From JANNSX01 sp046348995 (GTDB lineage: Bacteria > Pseudomonadota > Alphaproteobacteria > Rhizobiales > Hyphomicrobiaceae): a stretch of 64,000 bases of DNA. The translations under genes were made by a program, and so were the position numbers. Location of the stretch: the NCBI GenBank assembly GCA_046348995.1, contig JAXMDB010000011.1, positions 62,001-126,000 on the forward strand, given 5' to 3'. Shown here piece by piece: positions 50,537-58,659 of this stretch (position 1 is the first letter of the stretch; every line of letters starts with the position of its first letter). The notes under the pieces are model-generated. The model was not told the DNA's origin, did not search any database, and was given only the letters and a program-made list of their open reading frames with translations.

Positions 50537-51979
50537 TCAGCCCACTTGCCTGGGCCAGGTGAGAAGAACTGTCGTGCCGCGGGATGTGCGTGTGTTCAGG
50601 ATTTCGGCCGCGCCTCCGAGCCGCCGCGCCGCTGTGGCGACGAGCGAGAGGCCGAGCCCGGCTCCTCCGGGCGTCGCCGAAAGACGCCGGAACGGCTCGA
50701 AGATGCGCTCCCGCTCGCTCTCCGGAATGCCAGGTCCGTCGTCGGTAACCGTCAATCGCCAGATCTTGTCGTCGCTTTCGAGGCCCAACGTGATCGTTCC
50801 GGTGGCGAGATCGTGATGGCGCACGGCGTTGGCGAGGAGATTGCGGAGCGCGATCTCGAGCGGCACGCGGGGGGCGCGCAGGACGAGGGTGTCGCCCGCG
50901 CAAAGCAAGCGGAAGCGCTCGCCGCCGGCCGTCGCTGCGAGGGTCTCGCGGGCAAAGCTCGAGAGGTCGATGTCCTCGGGCGTACCGCCGGTCGCTCCCG
51001 CCCGCGCATGCTCCATCAGATCGGCGAGCATGCCGTGCAGTCGGGTTGATGCGGCAGCGGCGCCCGCCAAGTCGGCCGATCCGAGCGCGCGATCGATCGC
51101 CCGGCGGGGGGCTTCGAGATCGTGGGCGGCGGCGGCGAACTCCTCGAGCGCGCGGTTCGAGGCTTCCAGGCTTTCAATGCGCGCGCGCAAGCGGTCGATC
51201 TCGGCGGCCTCGCCCGAGAGATCGCTCACGGTGATGATCGCGCCGCGACTCTCGTTACGCTCGGTCGGAACGGCGCGGACCGCGAAATCGTGCGGACTGC
51301 CGCCGATCGGGAGGGCGATTCTCCCGGCGAGGCTCTGTCCGGCAAACACCCGATCGAGGCGATCGGCGAGCGCTGCGGTCGCGGGCGAGGCGTCGAGCGC
51401 GGTTCCAGCGGGAAGATCGGCCGGCAAGCCGAACAGTCCTCGCCATGCCTCGGTTACGAGCTCGTATCCACCATTCGAGCCGACGATGGCGAGAGCGACG
51501 GGCGCGCGCTCGGCCAGCACCGCGAGCAGGGACGTCTGCGAGGCGAGATCCTGCCGCGCACGCTGCAGATGCGCCTCGGCGATGCGGCGGGCGCGCGCCT
51601 GCTTGACGATCTCGGCCTCGGGCTCCGTTTTCAGGCCGAGCTTGTGCAAGAGGACGTAGTAGTGCCGCTCCGCGGCGATCCAGAAGGCTTCGATGTTGAG
51701 CTTTTCGGTGCCGTCCGGCCCGGCGAGACCGACATTGCCCAGCGCAAACACAGCCTCGGGCTCGTCCTGAAGATTCAAAAGGTCGGGGGCGAGACCCGCC
51801 AGATGCGGCATCCCCTCGTCGATCGGGACGCCTCTAGGAACGGGGTCGGCGAGGCGCCCATGGCTCGCTTGCACGACGAGGTTCTCGTCCAGCAGTAGCA
51901 CGGCGACGATGCCGTGGCCGGCGAGCCAGGTCATGGCTTTGAGACAAATCTCGCTGGGATCGAGCGTTCCCGGCATCAC
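50537..51979 (-). CDS. Soluble PAS-type sensor histidine kinase
   Basis: 480 aa with no TM helix. An N-terminal PAS-like sensor (about 15-118; IVAVLLLDENLVVQASHGRL) is followed by a coiled linker (120-150). A second PAS-like unit spans 155-255 (APVALAIVGSNGGYELVTEA WRGLFG, GAIITVSDLSGEA), then a second coil. The DHp box is EEFAAAAHDLEAPRRAIDRA L with phospho-His286. The HATPase part has N box RNLLANAVRHHD, G1 DDGPGIPESE, F box IFEPFRR and G2 GGAGLGLS. Its ATG overlaps the GTPase stop (ATGA at 51979-51976), so the two are translationally coupled. Confidence 0.88.
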   Translation of the reverse strand: MMPGTLDPSEICLKAMTWLAGHGIVAVLLLDENLVVQASHGRLADPVPRGVPIDEGMPHLAGLAPDLLNLQDEPEAVFALGNVGLAGPDGTEKLNIEAFWIAAERHYYVLLHKLGLKTEPEAEIVKQARARRIAEAHLQRARQDLASQTSLLAVLAERAPVALAIVGSNGGYELVTEAWRGLFGLPADLPAGTALDASPATAALADRLDRVFAGQSLAGRIALPIGGSPHDFAVRAVPTERNESRGAIITVSDLSGEAAEIDRLRARIESLEASNRALEEFAAAAHDLEAPRRAIDRALGSADLAGAAAASTRLHGMLADLMEHARAGATGGTPEDIDLSSFARETLAATAGGERFRLLCAGDTLVLRAPRVPLEIALRNLLANAVRHHDLATGTITLGLESDDKIWRLTVTDDGPGIPESERERIFEPFRRLSATPGGAGLGLSLVATAARRLGGAAEILNTRTSRGTTVLLTWPRQVG

Positions 51980-52488
51980 AGACTCCGCGCCAGAATCTCG
52001 GCGGCGATGGCCGTGAACGCATCGGCGACGTGCGCGCCCGATTTGGCGCTGGTCTCAATGAGCGCCGCACCCGCGACCTTCCGCGCCGCCGAGAGCGCCG
52101 CATCGTCCGCCGCCATGAGATCGCTCTTGTTGACGACGAGTCGGTAGGGACGGCCGGGCAGGGTGTCGGCGAAGCCCAGGCTCAAGTCGAGCATGCTCGA
52201 GATGGTCGAGGCGCGGGTGCGGTCGGCGATGATCAAGGCCCCGGCGGCGCCGCGGATGTAGGCGTGATTGAAGATGCTGTCGCCGAAATCACCGTCCACA
52301 TCCCAGATGACGAGCGTCAGCGGCACGTCGGTGCCGCGCACGTTCGCCGTCACGTCGTGGGTGTAGATGTCGACGCCGATCGTCGCCTTGTAGTCGGCCT
52401 CGAAGCGATCGAAGACGAGCCGGCGGGCAAGCGAGGTCTTGCCGACGCCGATATCGCCGAGCAGCATGACCTTACGGGCGTCTGGCAC
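51976..52488 (-). CDS. Ras-like small GTPase (prokaryotic Rab/Arf-type)
   Basis: 170 aa single G domain. P-loop GDIGVGKTS (11-19), switch I Thr36 in ATIGVD, G3 WDVDGD (62-67), G4 NKSD (120-123) and G5 ETSAKSG (145-151). The layout is Ras/Rab-like, but the G3 motif differs from the usual WDTAGQ and the catalytic Gln position is Asp67. No lipidation Cys at the C-terminus. The GTG at 52488 has GGAG 8 nt upstream; a longer start at 52542 would overlap the OmpA gene by 71 bp. It sits between genes for a one-TM OmpA protein and a histidine kinase, overlapping both. Confidence 0.85.
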   Translation of the reverse strand: MPDARKVMLLGDIGVGKTSLARRLVFDRFEADYKATIGVDIYTHDVTANVRGTDVPLTLVIWDVDGDFGDSIFNHAYIRGAAGALIIADRTRASTISSMLDLSLGFADTLPGRPYRLVVNKSDLMAADDAALSAARKVAGAALIETSAKSGAHVADAFTAIAAEILARSL

Positions 52489-54364
52489 CGCCGAAGCTCC
52501 GCTCGCCGCGATAGGCGATTTCGAGGGCGACGCGGCGATCACTCTGGCCGTCGGTCGAGGCGATGTCGCTGATGAGCGGACCGTCGGGGCGCGCCACGAG
52601 GATCAGACGCTCGCGCGGCAATCCGGCCTTGACGAGCAGGTCGGCAACGATGCGGGCGCGCTCGCCGGCCAGGTCCCGATTGCGCTCCGAGGTGCCCCGG
52701 GGATCCGTGAAGCCGACGACGCGCAAATCGACTCCCGCGGCGATGACCTGAGACGCCACGGCCTTCGCCATCGCCTCCGCGTCCGTCTTGTTGAGCACCG
52801 CCGTGCCGACGTCGAAGAAGACGGCCTGCGTCCCGATCAAGCGCTGCAGGGCCGCCATCGGATCGTCGAGCCGGCGGCTGAGCGCGTCGAGGTCGGCGGC
52901 TAAGCGCTCGACGTCGACCTTCCCGGCGAGGGTTGCTAGACGTGCCTTCATGCCGTCGAGAGCTGTGCTGATCTCGGACAGGTTCGCCTGCATCTCCGGT
53001 TTCGTCGCGGCCTCGTCGCGCAGTTTGTCGAGCTCGGTGCGGATTTCCGGAATGAGCGCCGAAAGCGCCAGCAGATCCCCCTGGCCGGCGAACCGCCCCA
53101 GCGACGCGTCGAGCGCCTGCAACCGCTTCGTCAGTCCGTCGAGCTCGGTGAGTGCGTCGTGGAGCGCGCGCTCGTTGGTGACGTAGGCAAAGCGGGGCTC
53201 GACGGGGATCGGAGCGATGTCCTGCGTGATGACCTTGCCGAGGCGCTCGGCATCGGCGCTCGAGGGCGCGAGCCCCTTCAGCCGCACGGACGCGCGCCCC
53301 CGCGCGACGACGATGTCGATCGGATAGCCGCTGAACGCCGGATCGGCCTCGATGGCGGTCGCGACACGGCTGCGCAGCGCTTCCGTGCGATAGTGATCGA
53401 AAGCGTACCAGCCGATGCCACCCGCGATCGCGAGACCGAGCAGGCTCAGCAGCGCAAAGGCGAGCACGGGCTTGCGCTTCTCGGACTCGAGCACCTCGCC
53501 AAGCGAGTCGGCGAGCTCGGGCAGGATCGTGCGGATCTCGCTCTTGGCACCCGGCTCCTCGGTGTCGATGAGCGCATTCGTGTGCTTCTCGAGGATATCG
53601 ATCAGGGCGCCGTCGATCGCGCGCTGCACGCGCCGGCCCGTCGCCCCCGTCGCCCGCACGGCGAGCAGATGCGCCGCGCTCGTGCGCAAGAAGAGCCGCG
53701 AGCCGCCGATGTCGAGTGCCCGCAACTCGTCACGGCCGCCGGCGAAAGCCTGCCGTGCGAAGTCGTTGATGGCCGAGAGCAGGCCGCCGATCAGGGCGCC
53801 GCTCTGGCCGGACGCCGCCTCTGGCTCCCCCGGCGAGAGCCAGCGGTCGACGAGCACGCCCGACGAGCGCTTGATGAGGAGCAGCTCGCGCACCCGCGGG
53901 CTGCCGCTTTCGAGCATCCTGAGCTCGCGATAGGGCCGCCTCGTGAACAGGCTTTTGACGCGCAAGCGCAGGAATCGGAGGCTCAGCCCGCTTTCCAGCC
54001 GCTCGTTCGTGCTCTCCATGGCGTCCCGCACGGCGGCCGAGACGTAGGCCGAGACGAGCCGCCCCATGATCGGATAGAGCGCCTCGACCATCTCGTCGCG
54101 CGAGTTGACGATCTCGCGCTTGATCGAGGTGACGACGAGGGGGGAGACGGCGCCCGCGAGCTCGCGGTGGTTCTTGATGTCGGCGGCCTTGAAGCTCTCG
54201 GCGAGCACGGTCGATACGGTCTCGGAGAGACGCGCGTCGGTGCCGATGCGGTCGTGGTGCTGCTCGACGATCTCCCGAATGGCCGACAGAGAGTGCCGCT
54301 CCTCATGGAACAGCAGCTCTTTCAGTCTGACGACCTCGGCCTGCTCACTCCGGCTTGCGGACAT
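52472..54364 (-). CDS. One-TM protein: cytoplasmic longin/roadblock-like region, BON-like and OmpA domains
   Basis: 630 aa. Residues 1-125 are helical, with a VVRLKELLFHEERHSL motif. Residues ~155-262 (RVRELLLIKRSSGVLVDRW, GALIGGLLSAINDFARQAFA, LDIGGSRLFLRTSAAHLLA) look like a roadblock/longin-type alpha-beta fold. This is inferred from pattern only. A TM follows at 300-321, then a BON-like unit (327-385), a coiled coil (400-505) and a C-terminal OmpA peptidoglycan-binding domain (510-617; FTDPRGTSERNRDLAGERA). Topology would place the first half in the cytoplasm and OmpA in the periplasm. It overlaps its neighbours on both sides, including the small GTPase gene. Confidence 0.8.
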   Translation of the reverse strand: MSASRSEQAEVVRLKELLFHEERHSLSAIREIVEQHHDRIGTDARLSETVSTVLAESFKAADIKNHRELAGAVSPLVVTSIKREIVNSRDEMVEALYPIMGRLVSAYVSAAVRDAMESTNERLESGLSLRFLRLRVKSLFTRRPYRELRMLESGSPRVRELLLIKRSSGVLVDRWLSPGEPEAASGQSGALIGGLLSAINDFARQAFAGGRDELRALDIGGSRLFLRTSAAHLLAVRATGATGRRVQRAIDGALIDILEKHTNALIDTEEPGAKSEIRTILPELADSLGEVLESEKRKPVLAFALLSLLGLAIAGGIGWYAFDHYRTEALRSRVATAIEADPAFSGYPIDIVVARGRASVRLKGLAPSSADAERLGKVITQDIAPIPVEPRFAYVTNERALHDALTELDGLTKRLQALDASLGRFAGQGDLLALSALIPEIRTELDKLRDEAATKPEMQANLSEISTALDGMKARLATLAGKVDVERLAADLDALSRRLDDPMAALQRLIGTQAVFFDVGTAVLNKTDAEAMAKAVASQVIAAGVDLRVVGFTDPRGTSERNRDLAGERARIVADLLVKAGLPRERLILVARPDGPLISDIASTDGQSDRRVALEIAYRGERSFGGARRP

Positions 54365-54692
54365 GCGGGCCGGTGCCTCCTGCGTCGCGCAACGTGGTGC
54401 CGGACAGCTGCTGGCCGAGCTCGGCGAAGGTCCGGCCGACCTCGCGCATCAGCGATTGCTGGGTGGAGGAGGCGCCTGCCATCTCCTCGAAGCGCAGGCT
54501 GAGCTCGCGGAATCGCTGGTCGAGGCTCTGCTCGAGATTGGCGATGACGCCTTCGAGCTTCTGTATGCGGGCCTCGAGCGACCGCTGCGTCTCACCGAAC
54601 AGGAGCTCGCGGACGGCCTGCATCTCGATCTGCTCGGACGCGGGCGTGGAAGCGCCGTTGGGCTGCTGCCCATTACGCGGATTGAACAACAT
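54345..54692 (-). CDS. Small coiled-coil protein, first gene of the GTPase/OmpA operon
   Basis: 115 aa, hydrophilic, no TM. After a Pro/Asn/Gln-rich start, IEMQAVRELLFGETQRSLEA begins a long amphipathic helix (about 25-72; KLEGVIANLEQSLDQRFREL). A second helix (79-100) has a serine-rich linker before it. The V-R-E-L-L-F-G-E-x2-R-S-L segment closely resembles VRLKELLFHEERHSL in the following OmpA-domain protein. I know no function. ATG 54692 is used; a TTG four codons earlier is possible. It overlaps the next gene by 20 bp, so translational coupling is likely. Confidence 0.7.
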   Translation of the reverse strand: MLFNPRNGQQPNGASTPASEQIEMQAVRELLFGETQRSLEARIQKLEGVIANLEQSLDQRFRELSLRFEEMAGASSTQQSLMREVGRTFAELGQQLSGTTLRDAGGTGPHVRKPE

Positions 54693-54909
54693 GGCATACC
54701 CCAAACCGCGACGCGCCGTCCCGGTATCGGGCGAGCAATATCACGGTTCTACGTGATGTCTAGCCATAGAGAAGAACACGAGGATTAGGATTAATTCGAG
54801 GCCGACTTATCAAGTCTATGTACAATCGACAAAAAACTTGACGCCAGGGAGCGCGACCGGTTGGATCGTCGCGCTGCGGTACAGCTTCGCGTTGGGCTGC
54901 AGCGGGGGT

Positions 54910-55049
54910 GGGTCAGTCCCGGAACCCCGCACCCGGGACTGACCCCCTTGTCTTCGTACGCCGTGCCACGACGGTGCCGTCGTTTGCCCTCAGGCGATCG
55001 GCGCAGCCCGCGCTGCGCCGCCGTCGTGGTGTGTCCACCCGCAGTGGAC
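54910..55049. repeat. Cluster of four perfect hairpins in a 433-bp gene-free region
   Basis: GGGTCAGTCCCGG/CCGGGACTGACCC (54910-54922 and 54933-54945), ACGACGG-TG-CCGTCGT (54968-54983), GGCGCAGC-CCGC-GCTGCGCC (55000-55019) and GTCCAC-N5-GTGGAC (55033-55049). They lie upstream of the GTPase/OmpA operon and downstream of the aminotransferase gene. Open frames across the region are low-complexity, and I see no gene in 54693-55125. It is probably a composite intergenic repeat; a structured RNA is the alternative. Confidence 0.6.
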
Positions 55050-55125
55050 CAACCCAAGATGCTCCCCCTTGGCTCCCGGCGCCAGAGTCGGAATTCCCTG
55101 AATTTTGTTCGTAGTGGGGAATAAT

Positions 55126-56367
55126 TTAGAGCGCGCCTTCCAGGGCGTTGAGCAGCCGGTCGACATCCGCCTCGTCGTTGTAGTGGACGAGGGAGATGCG
55201 GGCGACGCCCTTGGCCGGATCGACGCCGACGGCCTCGATGAGCCGGTGGGCGTAGAAGTCCGCGCCGCCGCCGATGGCGATCCGGGCCTCGGCGAGCTTG
55301 GTCATGACGGCCTCCGGCGCGGCTCTCTTCGGCACGAAGGCGATGGTTGCGGCGCGCTTGTGTGGCTCGGCGGTCTCCGGGCCGATGATGCGCGCACCCT
55401 TGTCGCGCAGCAGTCCCAGCACGCGGTTGGCGAGCCTGCACTCGTGAAGGTGGAAGGCCTCCATCGTGGCGCGGATGCGATCGCCGGTGGTCTTGCCTTC
55501 GACGCCATGGTGGCGGCCGACGTCCTCGAGATAGTCGACGATGCCGGAGGCGCAGGCGATCTCGCCGTGCTGGGGACCGGCGGGCGTCAGCCTCTTGCCG
55601 AGCTTCTCCTTGTTGAAGAAGTGGCCCTGATTGGCCATCCGCTCCAAATGCTCGCGGCGGACGTACATGAGCCCCTGATGCGGGCCGAACACCTTGTAGA
55701 GCGAGCAATAGTAGAAATCGACGCCGAGCGCCTTCACATCCGCGATCATGTGCGGGGCGTAGGACACCGCATCCACCGCGATGCGCGCGCCCGCCTGATG
55801 GACGATGCGGGCGAGCGCCGCGACGTCGTTGATCTCACCCGCGATGTTCGAGCACTGGGTGACGCAAACGAGCTTCGTGCGCTTGTTGAGGAGCGCCTCC
55901 AGCCCCTTCACGTCGAGCCGCCCGGTCAGCGGATCGACGCCCCATTCCCTGACGACGATGCCCGAGTTGCCGTCGGCGAGCCGCCGCCAGGCGCCGACAT
56001 TGGCCTCGTGATCCTGGTTGGTGACGACGACCTCGTCGCCGGTCTGCAGCTCGGCTCTCAGCGCATGCGCGAGCACATACGTGTTCATGGAGGTGGACGG
56101 ACCGAACATGATCTCGTCTTGATCGGCGTTGAAGGCCGCCGCGAGCAGCGCCTGCGAGCGGTCCATGGCCCGGCCGGCCTCGGCGGAGGGCGAGGACACC
56201 CAATAAGGCTGCACCTTCGTCGCGGTCATGAAGTGATAGAGCTTGTCGACGACTTGCGCCGGCGCATAGGCCCCGCCGGCATTCTCCGCCATCACCCAGC
56301 GTCCCGTCTCGGGGTGCGAGAAGGCCGGGAACTGGCTGCGGATGAAGGCGAGATCGAGGGGGCGCAT
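55126..56367 (-). CDS. Class V aminotransferase (cysteine desulfurase-like) family protein
   Basis: 413 aa fold-type I PLP enzyme. AENAGGAYAPAQVVDKLYHF is near the start, then FGPSTSMNTYVLAHAL, the QDHEAN block with the ring-stacking His, AVDAVSYAPHMIADVKALGV with the PLP Asp, and the Schiff-base Lys in YYCSLYKVFGPHQG. It resembles the SufS/CsdA-like group with an atypical C-terminus (GGGADFYAHRLIEAVGV). The reaction may be cysteine desulfuration or transamination of another amino acid. ATG 56367 (MRPLDLAF). The DUF1835 gene lies upstream on the same strand after 70 bp. Confidence 0.83.
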   Translation of the reverse strand: MRPLDLAFIRSQFPAFSHPETGRWVMAENAGGAYAPAQVVDKLYHFMTATKVQPYWVSSPSAEAGRAMDRSQALLAAAFNADQDEIMFGPSTSMNTYVLAHALRAELQTGDEVVVTNQDHEANVGAWRRLADGNSGIVVREWGVDPLTGRLDVKGLEALLNKRTKLVCVTQCSNIAGEINDVAALARIVHQAGARIAVDAVSYAPHMIADVKALGVDFYYCSLYKVFGPHQGLMYVRREHLERMANQGHFFNKEKLGKRLTPAGPQHGEIACASGIVDYLEDVGRHHGVEGKTTGDRIRATMEAFHLHECRLANRVLGLLRDKGARIIGPETAEPHKRAATIAFVPKRAAPEAVMTKLAEARIAIGGGADFYAHRLIEAVGVDPAKGVARISLVHYNDEADVDRLLNALEGAL

Positions 56368-56437
56368 GGCGGCTTTTCCGTGCTGGCGTGGGAATGGCCC
56401 CATAGAGCACGGCGCACGCGCGCCCGGCAAGGATGTC

Positions 56438-57476
56438 TCAGGCGGCCGTGTCGGTGAGCTCGGCGCTTACCTCTCCCGCCGTTGCGACGCCGGCGCCCGG
56501 GGGCACGAGGCGACGCGGCTTCGCATCCCAACGCCAAAGATTGTCGTCGGTCAGAAGCGTGCCGCCCCACCAGTGGTCGGTACCGTTGTGCGCGCGGTCG
56601 TCGACCTCGCCCTTGAGAACGGCGGCGCCGTAGCTCGTCAGCTTCATCTCCGGCAGCACGTAGCGGCGCCAATCGATGAGGGCCATGTTGGGGTTGAAGG
56701 CGACCTCGGATTTGCCTTCGACCAGCGCGAACGGTCCGTCGGCGAGACCGTCGAGGATGGCGTAGAACATCCAATCCTCGAGATGCGAATGCGGCTCCAT
56801 GCTGAAATGCGCGCGATAGAGATCGCGGGCGGCGAGGTTGTGCCGCTTCAAGAGCTCGACGATCTGAAGCTGAGACCGGGTGAGACCGGAGCCCGTGTGG
56901 GGGAGCTCCTCGAGCCCGCGCTGGATCGCCCGGGCGAGGAAGGGAAGGGCCGCCGTCTCGTAGCTCAGCAGGTCTGCCCAAGCTTCCGGCGTCGGCTGGC
57001 GATAGGCCTCCCAGGCGGCGCGGGCGAGATCGAGCGCCTCGGGCGTTACCTCGACGGCCTTCTTGTCGAGATCGGCCGTCGCCTGCTCGGTGAGCTCGTC
57101 GATGAAGCCTTCGACGTGCACGATACGGACGGATCGCCGCTCCGGTGCGGCGGCGATCGTATCAAGCACCTCGAGCAGCTGGAGCTGGTCGAGATAGTTC
57201 CGCTGGAAGTAGAGCACGAGATCGGCCGTAGCGACGGCATCGGCGAGACGCCGGTTGCGCGCCGTATAGTAGTCTCGTCCGAGGCGGCTGAAGCCGAAGC
57301 TCTGACGCTGAAAATAGGCCACGCGCTTGCTCGGCGAGCGCGTCGAGGCTCTTGCTCGCGGGAACTGGGCCGATATGCAGGGGATCGAACCAGGCGAGCG
57401 CCTCGGCTGCGCAACCGGCGCGCTTCAGGCAACCGGCGGCCTGATCGGATGAGGTAATGGCAAGCGGGCTCGGCAT
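56438..57476 (-). pseudogene. DUF1835-family gene, frameshifted near 57326
   Basis: The N-terminal part reads from ATG 57476: SPLAITSSDQAAGCLKRAG, then EALAWFDPLHIGPVPASKSL, matching the DUF1835 start. The rest lies in another frame from about 57322 down: VAYFQRQSFGFSRLGRDYYT and LVLYFQRNYLDQLQLLEVLD. The span is 1039 nt, one more than a multiple of three. Removing a single G at about 57326 joins the frames as ALAEQRVAYFQRQ. So either a one-base insertion has broken the gene or there is a sequencing error. The C-terminal part (TRSQLQIVELLK, HLEDWMFYAIL) is intact and of unknown function. Confidence 0.7.
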
Positions 57477-57641
57477 GCGGTCGTCCCCAAGCAGGTCCCA
57501 TGATATCGAACGGGTGTCGCCGGCAACCCATGAGGCGACGACTCAACGCCAACGGAGGGGATGGTCTCACACCCCGTGTGGCAATCTAAGGGCCAATGTG
57601 CCAACAGGGAGTTGAGACATTCGCGAGAAAACGGTGGCCGT

Positions 57642-58337
57642 ATGCGCAGCTACAACTATTACCCATTCGTGATGGCGGCCTTCGTGGCCGTGCTGCTGTG
57701 CTCGAACCTCATCGGCCCGGCCAAGATCACCGAGGTCGACGTGCCGTTGTGGGGGCCGATCGCATTTTCGACCGCTGTCGTGTTCTTTCCGCTCTCCTAC
57801 GTCTTCGGCGACGTGTTGACCGAGGTCTACGGCTATGCCCGGGCGCGGCGGGTGATCTGGGCGGGCTTCGGCGCGCTGTTGTTCGCCACTCTCATGACCG
57901 TCATCGTCCTCGCGCTACCGCCGGCCTCGTTCTGGAACCAGCAAGCGGCCTACGAGACGGTGTTCGGCAACACCTGGCGGATCGTCGTCGCCTCGATGGC
58001 CGCCTACTTCTGCGGCGAGTTCGTCAACTCCTACGTTCTCGCCAAGATGAAAGTCTGGCAGGAAGGGCGGCACCTGTGGGGCCGCACCATCGGCTCGACG
58101 CTCGCCGGCCAGTCGGTCGACAGTGCGATCTTCTTTCCGATCGCCTTCTACAACTCCGGCATCCTCCCCAACGAGGCGATCCTCGCCGTGGCGGTCACCG
58201 AGCTCGTGCTCAAGGTCGGCATCGAGGCGGTGCTGACGCCCTTCACCTACGCGATCGTCGGCTTCCTCAAACGCACCGAGCGCGAGGACTACTACGACCG
58301 CACCACCGATTTCTCGCCGTTCAGGCTCCGGGCGTAG
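57642..58337 (+). CDS. Queuosine precursor transporter (YhhQ/VUT family)
   Basis: 231 aa, six TM helices. MRSYNYYPFVMAAFVAVLLC SN at the start, FPLSYVFGDVLTEVYGYARA RR after TM2, and AAYFCGEFVNSYVLAKMKVW near the middle are conserved in the YhhQ/QPTR family. Members import preQ0/preQ1 or related 7-deazaguanines for tRNA queuosine. The start at ATG 57642 gives the usual N-terminus; an upstream in-frame ATG (57561) is within a leader that can fold into hairpins. No match to known preQ1 riboswitch patterns was seen. Confidence 0.87.
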   Translation: MRSYNYYPFVMAAFVAVLLCSNLIGPAKITEVDVPLWGPIAFSTAVVFFPLSYVFGDVLTEVYGYARARRVIWAGFGALLFATLMTVIVLALPPASFWNQQAAYETVFGNTWRIVVASMAAYFCGEFVNSYVLAKMKVWQEGRHLWGRTIGSTLAGQSVDSAIFFPIAFYNSGILPNEAILAVAVTELVLKVGIEAVLTPFTYAIVGFLKRTEREDYYDRTTDFSPFRLRA

Positions 58338-58440
58338 TGGTTTTGGGGCGCTCTTTCTGCGGCCGGTTCACCACCGATGTTTGCGATGGCCCAGCTGCTC
58401 TCGCCCGGTGATAGAGCTGCTACACTGGGTAGTCCCGACG

Positions 58441-58460
58441 ATCCCGGCCATCGCCGGGAT
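58441..58460. repeat. Perfect palindrome of the ATCCCGGC family
   Basis: ATCCCGGC (58441-58448), four-base loop, GCCGGGAT (58453-58460). It is the shortened core of the repeat family found complete at 58576-58610, 59014-59046 and 59151-59183. It lies in the gene-free stretch 58338-58659, in which nothing else was seen apart from the repeat at 58576. Confidence 0.55.
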
Positions 58461-58575
58461 GCCGGAGGTGAAGGATTGCGAGCGGCAGTCGCTACGGCGG
58501 AAGTGAGATCCAGGCATCCTGCCCGCATCTCCGATACTTTGCGGGCCATCGATTGAAGTCGCACTCCATCCACGT

Positions 58576-58610
58576 CGTCATCCCGGCGAAGGCCGGGACC
58601 TGCGGGTGCC
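58576..58610 (+). repeat. Palindromic repeat copy A (left flank of GIY-YIG gene)
   Basis: CGTCATCCCGGCGAAGGCCG then GGACCTGCGGGTGCC. TCCCGGC/GCCGGGA forms the central stem. This is the direct copy; the inverted copy lies at 59014-59046 on the other side of the GIY-YIG gene. The TCATCCCGGCGAAGGCCGGGA type is a very frequent intergenic repeat in alphaproteobacteria. Confidence 0.7.
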
Positions 58611-58659
58611 AGATGGGATAGCTTGGCCTCTCCAGCCAGTCCGTCGGGGGCCAGACAGA

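Noticed and set aside
54861..55708. Long minus- or plus-strand open frames across the hairpin block
   Set aside because: They follow the palindromes and the complement of the aminotransferase gene, with no protein features.
57561..57641. preQ1-I riboswitch before the YhhQ gene
   Set aside because: No match to the short preQ1-I stem with A-rich tail; noted only as a possible unknown leader.
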